A stretch of DNA of 64,000 nt from Gibbula magus (Eukaryota > Mollusca > Gastropoda > Trochida > Trochidae), in NCBI GenBank assembly GCA_936450465.1, contig OW388300.1, forward strand, positions 52,207,551 through 52,271,550, read 5' to 3'. A program made the position numbers and the translations under genes. Positions within the stretch are counted from its first letter, which is position 1. Every line of letters begins with the position of its first letter. Shown here piece by piece: positions 10,940 through 22,640 of the stretch. A model generated the notes under the pieces. The model was not told where the DNA came from and ran no database searches. It saw only the letters and a list, made by a program, of their open reading frames with translations.

Positions 10940-13900
10940 ATGCTGGTGTCGATTCTGAGCGTGCTGCTCGCCGCCTCCGTCTTCCTGCTCGTCCTGGAGC
11001 AGCGCGTCTCGTCGTCAGGTGGGATCATTTATCAGAAATAAATACACTGAGCAAAACAATTAAGGACCATTGGATTTTTCTCATATTTTGAAAATGTGTG
11101 TCATGAAAACAAGATTATGAATAATATTCTGATGAAGGTCATTGCGATACAAAATAATGAAACAAAAATTAGCATTCTAATGTTTTTAATCAAAAAAGTA
11201 CAGACGTTTTCGGAGTTAAATGTACGTTGCCTCGAAATCGCAATTTTTTCAATCACCAGAAACTGGATTGAAATCAACTTCATTGGCGTGTATGCACACT
11301 TTGTGCATTAAGTACGGCTCAAGAACGTCTTGAAAACCTACGTTGTAGTCTTACGGGTAGTTGTAGTCATACGGGTAGTTGTTGTCATAAGGGTAGTTGT
11401 AGTCATACGGGAAGTTGTAGTCTTACGGGTAGTCAACTTGATATTCCAATAGACTGCCAACTGAAATTATTTGAGAATCTTGTCAAGCCTATTCTCCTTT
11501 ACGGAGCCGAAGTTTGGGGGTTTGAAAATGTTACCATCATCGAACGTGTCCATCTTAAATTTTGCAAATATATTTTAAATGTAAAGCAATCAACTCCAGA
11601 TTTCATGGTTTACGGTGAACTAGGTAGATACCCAATCAGTATATGTGTAAAAGTTAAAATTATATCAAATTGGGCTAAAATAATATGTTGTAATGGCAAA
11701 TTAAATAGCATTTTTTACAGTGTGATGTACAACTTGTATTCTTCAAATTCGGATTTTAGTTTTCCATTATTGTCAAGTGTTAAGCGTATCCTGGAGGAAA
11801 CTGGATTGTATTATGTTTGGCTCTCCCAGTCTGTACCTAGCATTGCTTGGCTTAAAAATAATGTACAATTTATTCTCATAGATCAGTTTAAGCAATTGTT
11901 GTGGCGCTCTGCTGTGGAGTCGTCAAAAGGTTATTACTATACAATGTACAAGCAATCAATATTTTTAGAATCATATTTGTTACAATTACCTTACCATTAC
12001 AGACGCTAGCTAACTAAATTTAGAACTTCAAACCATAGGCTTCCCATTGAAACAGGACGTTGGTCCGGCATTCCAAAATGTAATAGAACCTGTCAATTTT
12101 GTACAACTATTGTATGCGATGAACTTCACTTTTTATTATACTGCCCAGCCCTACATTCCCTCAGATGTCAATTCCTTCCCCAATACTTCTGTAAACATCC
12201 TCATATTGAAAAATTTATTTATTTAATGAAATGTGATTATTCGCCACTTAACTCTAAAATTGCTCAATTTATCAAAGCTGGACTTTGTACACTGTTTTAG
12301 TATGTGTGTAAATGCTGTATGTTATCTGTGTCACTTTGTGTGATTTTCGAGAATAAAATGTCTGTTCTGTTCTGTTGTCATACGGGCAGTTGTCATACGG
12401 GTAGTTGTTGTCATACGGGTAGTTGTTGTCATACGGGTAGTTGTAGTGTTACGGATAGTTGTTGTCCTACGGGTAGTTGTTGTCATACGGGTAGTTGTTG
12501 TCATATGGGTAGTTGTTGTCATACGGGTAGTTGTAGTGTTAAGGATAGTTGTTGTCCTACGGGTAGTTGTTGTCATACGGGTAGTTGTTGTCATATGGGT
12601 AGTTGTTGTCATACGGGTATTTGTAATCTTACGGGTAGTTGTAGTTTTGCGGGCAGTTGTTGTCATACGGGTAGTTGTAGTCTTGCAGGTAGTTGTTGTC
12701 ATATGGGTAGTTGTAGTCTTACGGGTAGTTGTAGTCATATGAGTAGTTGTAGTTATACGTGTACTTATTGTCATTCGGGTAGTTGTAGTGTTACGGGTAC
12801 TTGTTGTCATACGGGTAGTTGTAGTCTTACGGTTAGTTGTAGTCTTACGGGTAGTTGTAGTCATATGAGTAGTTGTTGTCATTCGGGTAGTTGTAGTGTT
12901 ACGGGTACTTGTAGTGTTACGGGTAGTTGTAGTCTTATGGTTAGTTGTAGTCTTACGGGTAGTTGTAGTCTTACGGTTAGTTGTAGTCTTACGGTTAGTT
13001 GTAGTCTTACGGGTAGTTGTAGTCTTACGGGTAGTTGTTGTCAAACGGACAGTAATTGTCATATGGTTAGTTGTTGTCATACGGGTAGTTGTAGTTTTAC
13101 GGGTAGTTGTTGCCATAGGGGTAGTTGTTGTCATACGGGTAGTTGTAGTCTTACGGGTAGTTGTAGTCTTACGGGCAGTAATTGTCATACGGGCAGTAAT
13201 TGTCATACGGGTAATTGAAGTGTTGCGGGTAGTTGTAGTCATACGGGTAGTTGTTGTCATACGGGTACTTGTTGTCATACGGGTAGTTGTAGTAAATTTG
13301 TTTTATTCTGCCAGACAGGTTTACTACAATTCACCCGGCGACTTCTTCTCAAGAATCACTGACTACTAATTAACTTGATGCAACGGCTTGAAGAACTAAA
13401 ACCTACTTTTTCGTAACAATCTTTTGTGTTTTCTTTTGTAAGATGGTGTCTAAAAAAATAACTATCTAAACTTAATGTTTTCGTAATTTTAAAAATGACC
13501 AATTACACAGTTGAAATGATTACCTCGGACGGAGTGAATATATGTGATAACCATCGGTATACAAAAGGTTGAGATCGTTGTTTCACACACACCACATGCT
13601 TATAAATGATGTACTTCTGAACCTAGTTCGTGACCCTAGAGCAAAATATTCAATTGACGACCAGCCCAGTCTAGAAAAGTATAGCAATTCTAGATTACTC
13701 AGCTCTAGGCATCTTTAGGGCTATTGTTTGTAAAAATATTTCTGGGACTAAATGTTAGTCTATATTGAACCCTTAACCTTGCATATAGATATTATTACTT
13801 ATATATTATGACGCCGGGCGATTATTCAAGTTGTGATAATTTAATGATCGAGAAAACTCAACTTGCAAGCATTACCTTAGCTACATTGTCTTTTGTACAT

Positions 13901-16900
13901 AACAATAGTGTGCTCAACTAAATTCAAGCCATTGTACAGTCCATCAACGTGGTAACAAAACTTAAAATTTTGTTCCGGACCAGGCCTCGAAACCTCTACG
14001 CCTTAGTTCAACGAACATTGTTATGTGGAACAGTCATCATGTGCAGATGTGCTTTGGGGTTTTCAAATTCTTTGGAATTTTATTTTTGTCATTAATAATG
14101 ATTTTAATATATCAGAGAAAATGAGTGGGTAAGGATTTGTTAAAGATTTAAGCTTTATACTCGCTGTTCAATATATTCCAAACTTTTTTCCACTTGGAGG
14201 GGAATATAGCCGATTCTGTTTGCTTGTCCTATTTGGAAATAAAGGTGAGAAATGCATGATGCACTATAGAAGGTTTGTGTGTGCATACCCAAGAATTCGC
14301 GACATTCGCAAGGGACGAAAGTCTTACCCTTGACTAAAGCGCTAATAAAATATAATAAGGGGCATAACTCTTGAGATCTTAATGAACCAATAGACCATTC
14401 TCAGTAAGGATCCCTACGGGAACCGAGCCCGGCAACGAACAAATGTTGTTATGTAATACCACGTGTAAAAGATGGTTTATATGTGGTATGTGACTAATGT
14501 TAATCGTAACAATGTATGGATTGTTAGCACTAGAGTATGGGTTGATAATCTTTACATTTCTGCCCCTTGTAACGACTGAGTGACAGTATGCAGGTCTGTT
14601 TCTGCAATACATACCTTGTTTATCACGTCTAATCCTTGCCGTTTACGATGCAGAGCCTATTGTTACATTTTCCTTTGAACGGTTTCTGTCAATAAATTGA
14701 TTGGATTCTGTCTTATGTCATATTTCATGTTTGCGCAGTTTCTATCTTCTGCTTAACTTGAAATGACAGAATGACATTATAAATTTAAATCTTTTAAACC
14801 AATACGCCGAGTTTTTATTCGTGTTGCGATATGGTGAACATGGCGAGGCGTAGTCGAGGTTTTCCATATTGAACCGAGAGTTCGGTTATGAAGAGGTTAC
14901 TCACCTGATAACTTACCAACCTCTTGATAACAACCACTCGGTTGCTTGGAGGTTAGTTACATCAAACTAACTTCTCCCAACTGGTCCCAATAATCATACT
15001 ATGTGATGCATTAGGTAATACCGTTGCGTACGTGTAAATTATTTATTAAGATCCAGTCATCAAGATTTTAGATTTAAAAAAGTCTCCTGTTTGCAGACAT
15101 TCTTCCTGAAAACCTCAAAGAACCAAGGAAGAAGATCATAGTGGTTTCCTACATGCGCAGTGGCTCAACTCTCACAGCCGACCTCATACAGCAACACCCG
15201 GGTGTCTTCTACGTGTTCGAGCCTCTCTATACCATGGAGAAGCTCGTCAAGGGCTACCTCACACCTCTGTATCTTGACAAACCTTCGGGGTAAGTATTGC
15301 CTGTGTTAGAGTCTCTCTATACCATTGAGAAGCTCGTCAATGGCTACCTCACAACTCTGTATTTTGACAAACCTTCGGGGTAAGTATTGCCTGTGTTAGA
15401 GTCTCTATATACCACGGAGAAGCTCGTCAATGGCTACCTCGCACCGCTGTATCTTGACAAACCTTCGGGGTAAGTATTGCCTGTGTTCGAGCCTCTATAT
15501 ACCATGGAGAAGCTCGTCAATGGCTACCTCGCACCGCTGTATTTTGACAAACCTTCGGGGTAAGTATTGCCTGTGTTAGAGTCTCTATATACCACGGAGA
15601 AGCTCGTCAATGGCTACCTCGCACCGCTGTATCTTGACAAACCTTCGGGGTAAGTATTGCCTGTGTTAGAGTCTCTATATACCACGGAGAAGCTCGTCAA
15701 GGACTACCTCACACCGCTGTATTTTGACAAACCTTCGGGGTAAGTATTGCCTGTGTTAGAGTCTCTATATACCACGGAGAAGCTCGTCAATGGCTACCTC
15801 GCACCGCTGTATCTTGACAAACCTTCGGGGTAAGTATTGCCTGTGTTCGAGCCTCTATATACCACGGAGAAGCTCGTCAAGGGCTACCTCACACCTCTGT
15901 ATCTTGACAAACATTCGGGGTAAGTATTTCCTGTGTTCGAGCCTCTATATACCATGGAGAAGCTCGTCAAGGGCTACCTCACACCTCTGTATCTTGACAA
16001 ACCTTCGGGGTAAGTATTGCCTGTGTTAGAGTCTCTATATACCATGGAGAAGCTCGTCAAGGGCTACCTCACACCTCTGTATCTTTACAAACCTTCGGGG
16101 TAAGTATTGCCTGTGTTAGAGTCTCTATATACCACGGAGAAGCTCGTCAAGGGCTGCTACCTCACACCTCGGTATCGTGACAAACCTTCGGGGTAAGTAT
16201 TGCCTGTGTTAGAGTCTCTATATACCACGGAGAAGCTCGTCAAAGGCTACCTCACACCTCGGTATCTTGACAAACCTTCGGGGTAAGTATTGCCTGTGTT
16301 AGAGTCTCTATATACCATGGAGAAGCTCGTCAAGGGCTACCTCACACCTCTGTATCTTGACAAACCTTCGGGGTAAGTATTGCCTGTGTTAGAGTCTCTA
16401 TATACCATGGAGAAGCTCGTCAAGGGCTACCTCACACCTCTGTATCTTGACAAACCTTCGGGGTAAGTATTGCCTGTGTTAGAGTCTCTATATACCATGG
16501 AGAAGCTCGTCAAGGGCTACCTCACACCTCTGTATCTTGACAAACCTTCGGGGTAAGTATTGCCTGTGTTAGAGTCTCTATATACCACGGAGAAGCTCGT
16601 CAAAGGCTACCTCACACCTCTGTATCTTGACAAACCTTCGGGGTAAGTATTCCCTGTGTTAGAGCCTCTATATACCACGGAGAAGCTCATCAAGTCAAGT
16701 TTGTACTCCCACTAAAATACAATGTGTTTCTGCCTTTCTATGCATTGGCTACCTCACTACTCTGTCTCTTGACAAACCTGCAATGTTCATCCTGACAAAC
16801 CAACAAGGTAGGTTTCAATGTTTTCGAGCCTCTCTATATCATGGAGAAGACAATCAAGGACTACCTCATTCATATGTTCCTTGACAACTGAAGGGTAGGT

Positions 16901-17952
16901 CTCTCAGCCATGGATTGGTCATTGAGGACTACCTCTCATCTATTTATCTTGACAAACATGCAGGGTAAGTATGCCGTGTGTCTTTGTCATTGAAAAGTAA
17001 CTTATAATATAAAGCTAATAAATGTTTGTAAAACTATATGACACAAGTTGAAGGAGCAATGAACCTCTGTTTCAGACTTATACGGATGGAGTACAGTGCA
17101 AAGATGAAGACGCTGAAGTCGTTCCTGACGTGTTCACTGAGTGACGTGGATCTTCTTACCCTCCACCAGCACCACATGGACAAGAGTCGCAGCACGGAGT
17201 CCTTCAGGCACTGTGCACACAACACCTCCTTGCACGAGTTCGAGTCCACGTGTCTGAGAGGTCTGACGGAGCGCTGTCGCAACTCGGATGTGTCGTTGGT
17301 GAAGACGATCCGCTTCAAGATGGAGAGTGTTGAAGAGCTTCTTTTGCTGCACCCAGAACTCCAAGTCGTGTTGCTAATCAGGGATCCCCGGGCCACACTC
17401 TTCTCGCGGGCACGACTCTACCAGAACGCAGCGACGCGGCTCGAGGCGATGAGATTCCACATGAAGCAGGCCACACCCCACTGCAGTTCTGTCCAGAGAG
17501 ACGTCAGGGACGCAGCCAGACTCGCCTCTCTCTATCCTGGCAGGGTCGGTATTCTCCTCTATGAGAAACTCGTGGAAAATCCTAAACGCATGACCAAATT
17601 GTTATATGATTTCCTCGGTCTGACATTTGACCAGAGTATCGAAACATATGTTCACAAGATTACAGAGTCAGGTCTGCCCGACAACTGTGCTGTATGTACG
17701 ACCCGACGGAACGCAACAGAGACTGCTTCGCGATGGAGGCATGGGCTCGGTTTCGCAGACGTTGCTTCCATAGACCAGGTATGTCAGTCTCTCTACCGCC
17801 AGCTCGGCTACATCGCCTTCCCCGACAGCGGCAGACTGTACAACCTAAACGTGCCCTCATGGGTGGAGACTTACGTACCTGCCCTCCTCACAGACAGGGT
17901 GCCCTCTGTCCTGTCGGACAGGGCCTTCATTAGTCTCCAGCAAGGAATATAA
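10940..17952 (+). CDS. carbohydrate 6-O-sulfotransferase (CHST1/3-like), 3 exons
   Basis: Model: join(10940-11018, 15097-15289, 17076-17952), 382 aa. Splice phases agree at both junctions (CAG|GTGGGA to TTGCAG|AC, then GGG|GTAAGT to TTTCAG|A). The first 19 residues (MLVSILSVLLAASVFLLVL) form a type II signal anchor, as expected for a Golgi enzyme with a luminal catalytic domain. Exon 2 carries the 5'-phosphosulfate loop (VVSYMRSGST, residues 42-51). Exon 3 carries the 3'-phosphate loop (LLIRDPRATLFSR, RDPR at about 193-196). Such enzymes transfer sulfate from PAPS to Gal, GalNAc or GlcNAc residues of glycans; the acceptor cannot be told here. The length is near the family norm. A likely acceptor (TTTCTCATTTCAG, ending 10898) precedes exon 1, so an upstream exon probably exists, and the start at 10940 has a weak context. 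Residues encoded before it (WRRCRPSLRC) could be a cytoplasmic tail. Confidence 0.88.
11345..11434. repeat. 18-bp minisatellite, left part
   Basis: About five copies of the GTCATACGGGTAGTTGTA unit, ending abruptly where a LINE 3' fragment begins. The same unit resumes at 12374, so the LINE appears to have inserted into, or been captured by, the array. Confidence 0.9.
11435..12373 (+). mobile_element. LINE 3'-terminal fragment inside minisatellite
   Basis: In frame from about 11438 the sequence encodes the reverse transcriptase C-terminal part: ILLYGAEVWG, then YGELGRYPISICVKVK. Downstream, after an in-frame stop near 12007, it encodes a cysteine/histidine knuckle (CQFCTTIVCDELHFLLYCPA) and a stop at about 12298. 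The 3' end has AATAAA (12353) and a TGTTCTGTTCTG tail. Stop codons inside the frame mark it as a dead copy. It lies in intron 1 of the sulfotransferase gene in the same orientation. Confidence 0.85.
12374..13296. repeat. 18-bp minisatellite, main array (about 51 copies)
   Basis: Repeats of an 18-bp unit (GTCATACGGGTAGTTGTT with variants CTTACGGG, GTTACGGG, CATATGGG). Because the unit is six codons long, both strands stay open: plus strand (SCCHTG)n for about 304 codons and minus strand (TTTRM)n for about 315 codons. These are repeat artefacts within intron 1 of the sulfotransferase gene. Confidence 0.95.
13297..15096. other. 3' part of sulfotransferase intron 1
   Basis: AT-rich intronic sequence with no recognisable gene or element. 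It ends in the acceptor AGTCTCCTGTTTGCAG. Confidence 0.6.
15200..16700 (+). repeat. 90-bp tandem array seeded by exon 2 end plus splice donor
   Basis: The last 80-odd bases of sulfotransferase exon 2 and its donor (GGGGTAAGTATTGCCTG) form the first unit of an array with a 90-bp period. The anchor AGCTCGTCAA starts at 15241, 15331, 15421 and so on to 16051, then 16141; after a 3-bp insertion it continues from 16234 to 16594, with a truncated copy at 16684. Sixteen copies carry an intact GGGGTAAGTATT donor, and only the first is the real exon end. The unit is 30 codons, but the reading frame meets TAA in GGGTAA at the first donor, so using a later donor would truncate the protein. Confidence 0.95.
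16701..17075 (+). repeat. degenerate copies of the exon-2 unit and intron end
   Basis: Decayed copies of the 90-bp unit remain at about 16741-16800, 16820-16900 and 16915-16975, recognisable by GGCTACCTCACTACTCTGTC, CATGGAGAAG and GACAAACATGCAGGGTAAGTA. They imply an older, wider array. The intron ends with CCTCTGTTTCAG at 17075. Confidence 0.8.
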
Positions 17953-18390
17953 TGCACATACAACTCATGGGTGGAGGATCACGTACCTGCCCTCCTCACA
18001 TAAAGATGCCCTCTGTCCGTGTCGGGCAGGGCCTTCATTAGGCTCCACCAGGGACATGTACAGACAACTCATGGGTTGAGACGTACCCACTTGCCCTCCT
18101 CACATAAAGATGCCCTCTGTCCGTGTCGGGCAGGGCCTTCATTAGTCTCCACCAGGGACATGTACAGACAACTTATGGGTTGAGACGTACCCACTTGCCC
18201 TCCTCACATAAAGATGCCCTCTGTCCGTGTCGGGCAGGGCCTTCATTAGTCTCCACCAGGGACATGTACAGACAACTCATGGGTGGAGACGTACCCACTT
18301 GCCCTCCTCACAGAAAGATGCCCTTTGTCCTTAATCTCCACCAGGGACATGCACAAACAGCTTGTGGCGTACTCTCTGCGGTCGACATGT
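17856..18390 (+). repeat. 104-bp tandem array seeded by the sulfotransferase C-terminal codons
   Basis: The segment CTCATGGGTGGAGACTTACG to CTCCAGCAAGGAATA, which encodes the last 31 residues, is repeated downstream of the stop codon. The CTCATGG anchor occurs at 17856 (coding), 17964, 18068, 18172 (CTTATGG) and 18276, a 104-bp period after the first 108-bp step. The downstream copies are out of frame with one another and lie in the 3' UTR. Confidence 0.9.
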
Positions 18391-21160
18391 CTCATGACGT
18401 CCTTTTTGGCTGATTGATCACTGGTTCCCGACCAGCATCAACTGTACACACGTTGATAACACCACAGGTGTACCAAGTCATCTGATGTTCATTGGGTATG
18501 ATAGAATATAGTCGTTATTCGTGTGCAGAACTCTTTGCTGCATCTTGTATATTACTTGTAAATATGAAACATACACAATAAGGATGACAGACATATTTGT
18601 CATATCGTCTCAGCTACAACCTAGTCGCTATTCTATTTTGTGCAAGTAATAATTAATTGTATTGGCACCGGGTATGTGTCATATATGATCTGACATCAGC
18701 AGTTGACAGGAATACTATCAGATTGTGACTATGATTGTGTATAATAGAACCAGCGCAACTGGACATGCGTAAACATGTTATGTATATATGATACATGTAT
18801 CCTCTGGTATTTGTAAGTACTGACTTCAATGTAATTGTACACTACTGTTATGCTACCCCGTTGCTATACTCTGGTTTCAATTATTTAAAACCACTGTCCT
18901 TATTCATCCACATCTACTGAACCGTTCTACGGATTGATAACGTTGGAACTTAGAGGTGAGCCATTAATCATGAGGTTTGTTCCTAGACTAACTCACGCGT
19001 AGTGATAAACTACCGGGCAAAATAAAGTACACTCCTCAGTTGGTTTCGATTAATTCAATATTTCAAACAAATTAGACGCATCTGATTATGGCACGTTACA
19101 ATTACACTTATCTGCAGTAGTTAGAATGAAGTACTTGGTTTACTGGTTAAAATATCTTTGCAATGTAGACATGGGTAAGAACATAAAAATACGCGGACAT
19201 GACCCCTACCATGTTTAAATATTGTACATGTGTGCAGAATGGGGCACATTTATTGATTATCACATACAATATGTTTTATATGTCGATGAACAGTTGTGTT
19301 TATCCAAATAAATTTTGAAAACATTGTTCAATTCAAAATTTCACTTAAAAGCCACGGGGAAGTATTCTTTGACTAATTACTAAACACCTGCGCTATTCAT
19401 TTTTAGTGTACGATGTCGAACATTTAAGATATTTGTAATTGAATATCATACATATGATAAAACCACCTGAGATGTGTACTTTATTTTGCCTGGTAGTGTC
19501 TATTGGCAAGACGGGATCATCCATCGTCTCATTGTAAGCCTTCTTTAAGCAGGTGACAGGGGAAACGTATGGGTCTGTATGTATAATGTATGTATCCGCC
19601 CATCCTTGCTATGTTCACCGAGATAAGAAAGCCTTGTGTAATGTACATGTCATTGTTTACATGTTGGTGTACCTAAGAGGCAGATAGATATGGTATAATA
19701 CACTGGCTGATGTAACATATAGCTAGAACATATTGTCCTTCTCGATACAGGAATTATTGTAGAGTGAAAGTAGGGCCGTGTTACGAAAACGTGACTGATG
19801 TGTCAACATCATTTCACGTGCAAAAGATAATGATATTGAAGAGCTAGTCTTACATTTAGCCTCTGAAATGATTTATTTTTTAATCTCAAAAATTGAGAAA
19901 AAAAATAAAATAAAAAGGAGCCTCTGAGATGTGTTCATTTTAAGAGCTCTGTAGACTTGCCTCATTGTAGACTTTCATCGGCTCTTTAAATTTAAGGGGT
20001 CTGGATGACAGACTATTGAAGAGCCAGTGACATGTAATGCAGCCCAAATGACAGGTTCACGTCACTCAGGGGGTTCAGTTGTATTCTGGTTTTCTTCTTT
20101 AACGATGAATGCTCCTGTAAGGAATTGCCAGTCAAGCGTTGATGATTAAGACATGTATGTAAATACTTATTCACAAGCGACAACATCCTCTGCATCAAAC
20201 TGGAAACACGTCACAATGAGGACAACGACCCCACTAGTCTTCACATTAAATGTGTACTTTAAACAGAAGTCATTGTTGGCATATCACTCCCCCCTAGGAG
20301 ACGAGGAGTCGGCTGGTGTCGACATATAGGCACATACCTTCCTCTGAGGGCACCAGTCTCACCAGGTTTCATGAAGTCATTTAGTGTTTTAAAAATCTTT
20401 TGGACGTGCTTATTAATAGTTGAATGAAAATAAACTTGCTGTTTGTAAAGTGCTGACTTGTGGTATTCCTATTTTCAATTCAGCGTCATACCTTAGACTT
20501 ATACCGAAATACATCATCTTCCAAACAATAACTGATTTAATACCAAAGACAGTTTAAACATCACCTGTCTGGTGACCGGTTGACAGCCACTTACGAATAG
20601 AACTATTAGCCAATGTCTCGTTGACAGCCCCTTATATATGATTTATTCGCAAATATATATATTTAACCAAACAACGTCTTTTCAAAATGAGTATCACACG
20701 TATCGTCGTCCTCTTTAATACGTCTATAAGAAGGGACATTCCTATTGCAATTTTGTACAAAATATACGCCATACTGTTAATTGTCGTGTGTCATTGCCTG
20801 TCGGTATTTAATCATGAAATATTTTTATTTAAGTCCATGTATCATTATTTTTTTAGATGTATTTATTTTGGCGTTGGTAGTCGTGTAAATTGAGCTGTAA
20901 ATATTGTTTAATCATATTGTTGTTGATATTTATTTATGTTTGTGCTCGTAATATTTGATATGAATGTATATCTGTGCTGACATCTCGTGATCAATATCCG
21001 AGCACCAGGAACCAACATGTTCAGTGAGTTATCAGTTTTAGTCATTACGGTGGATAGAAGTCAATTTAGACACATTACTCCTACATCTTGCAGCAAGCTT
21101 TAGAATATATATTTCCTGTCATTCTCTATGTAGTTCTTCGCAATACGAGTGTAACTGCAC
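18391..21160. other. gene-free stretch
   Basis: AT-rich DNA with no coding region I can support. It probably includes the sulfotransferase 3' UTR; an AATAAA occurs near 19020. Confidence 0.5.
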
Positions 21161-21162
21161 AT

Positions 21163-21350
21163 GCATTACTGGCTGATTTAACCTTGCGGTATTTCCCTCG
21201 CTTTTTTGTGCCTAGATAGTGAATCGCTGCACCAGAAATGCATAGCGGGCCTGGATTTCTAAGCACATATTTTTTAAGGAAATAATGCAAGACCTAAATC
21301 AGCCAGTAATGGAGACTGGCAAGAGTTATGCCTTGCAATGTGAAGTTGGT
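21163..21350. mobile_element. MITE-like foldback element (GCAAGGCATAAC family)
   Basis: The right end reads AAATCAGCCAGTAATGGAGA then CTGGCAAGAGTTATGCCTTG. The left end carries the inverse start (CATTACTGGCTGATTTAACC). Relatives lie at 28009, 40211 and 47939. No coding capacity. Confidence 0.7.
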
Positions 21351-22100
21351 ATACTCAAAGCATGTCTCGGAGAATAAATAAAGATGAAAACAGCTGTTCT
21401 CGTTTATTACATGATGTGGCTGACGCTTACCTCAGCTGCATGGTGATTGCGATATTTAAAATTAAATTGAGACACTGTATGTTAAAGAACAGAGTTAACA
21501 GAATTACAAAACAATTCTTACAGATCTTTACTTGTGAAAGATTTCCTTGGCCGCTGCCGGTGTGCCTAAGAGGGAAGTTACTCTAACTCCTATTTATGGC
21601 ATACTAACTTTATTTATTGATCCCAATACATGACTTTGAAAGCAGTCGAAAATCATCCTGCTCCATGAGAGTATTCATATCCGCTACCTACTACAATACC
21701 CTGATTCCCTGAACCTACTAACTCTCGTCTCGCTGTATGCTGGTTACTGATCCTTTGTAAATCTTTCCGTCAATGACATGTGGTGATTTGAACGTCGGTT
21801 ATAACCGATCATCTGTCCTCTCATCTGTGTACTGCCAATATTGTTCGAATTTGAGCTCTTTCACTGATTTGTTATGTATAGCCATACGGAGTTGGCTCAT
21901 GGAATCATGGTAATGTAGTAGGTTGGCGGACACAATACACTGATGGAGCAGGGTGGTCGAAACTGTGCTACCCTTTTCACTGAATCACTATGTGTCTTAT
22001 GCAGATATATTGTTCAGTCTCGTTGCAAATGTTTGATTGAATAAAGTTATTGTATGAGAAAAGGTGTACTTTGTTTTACGTTTTAGCCCATTAGGCCTTG
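21351..22100. other. gene-free stretch
   Basis: No supportable gene. Short open frames lack motifs. Confidence 0.45.
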
Positions 22101-22169
22101 GTCTTACATAAATATCATGGCATGGCATCCGCCATCAGTCCGTCAACTTTTCACTTCTCCGACTTCTTA

Positions 22170-22640
22170 TCCACTGGCTCTAGAGAGTTGAAATGTTGTG
22201 TACAGACTCCGTGGCCAAAGGGGATTCTAAATTGTAGATTTGGAGACCCTCTGATCCCAAACAGGGGTTACAGGGGTCACGACCTAAAACATATTTTCAT
22301 TTTCTTCTCTAGTACCAAAAGGTCTAGAAAGCTGAATTGTGGTGTACGTACTCATTGGCAAAAGGGGATTCTAAATTGCAGATTGGGGATTAGGGATAGG
22401 GATCATGACTATAAGAAACCTATTTTCATCTTCATCAAAGCTGAGATGTTTTGTCTACAGGCACCTCAGCTAATAGGGATTCTTAGTTGTATATTTGTTG
22501 ACCCTGTGACCCCCAATTATTGGTCACAAGGATCACAGCCTCTTCTCCATTATCAAAAGGTTTCGAAAGCTGAAATGTTGTGTACATACTCCTTAGCAAA
22601 TGGGGATTCTAAATTTGAGAACTGGTGACACATACAAATA
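22170..22640. repeat. degenerate tandem repeat of about 120-130 bp, four copies
   Basis: Copies share AAGCTGAAATGTTGTGTACA and GGGGATTCTAAATT, followed by a GACCC(T)NTGA segment. Related single copies lie at about 23250-23520 and 48560-48650, so this is also an interspersed family. It carries no intact protein. Confidence 0.75.

Noticed and set aside
22098..22628. 176-codon plus-strand frame
   Set aside because: It follows an imperfect tandem repeat of about 125 bp with relatives elsewhere, and shows no domain.
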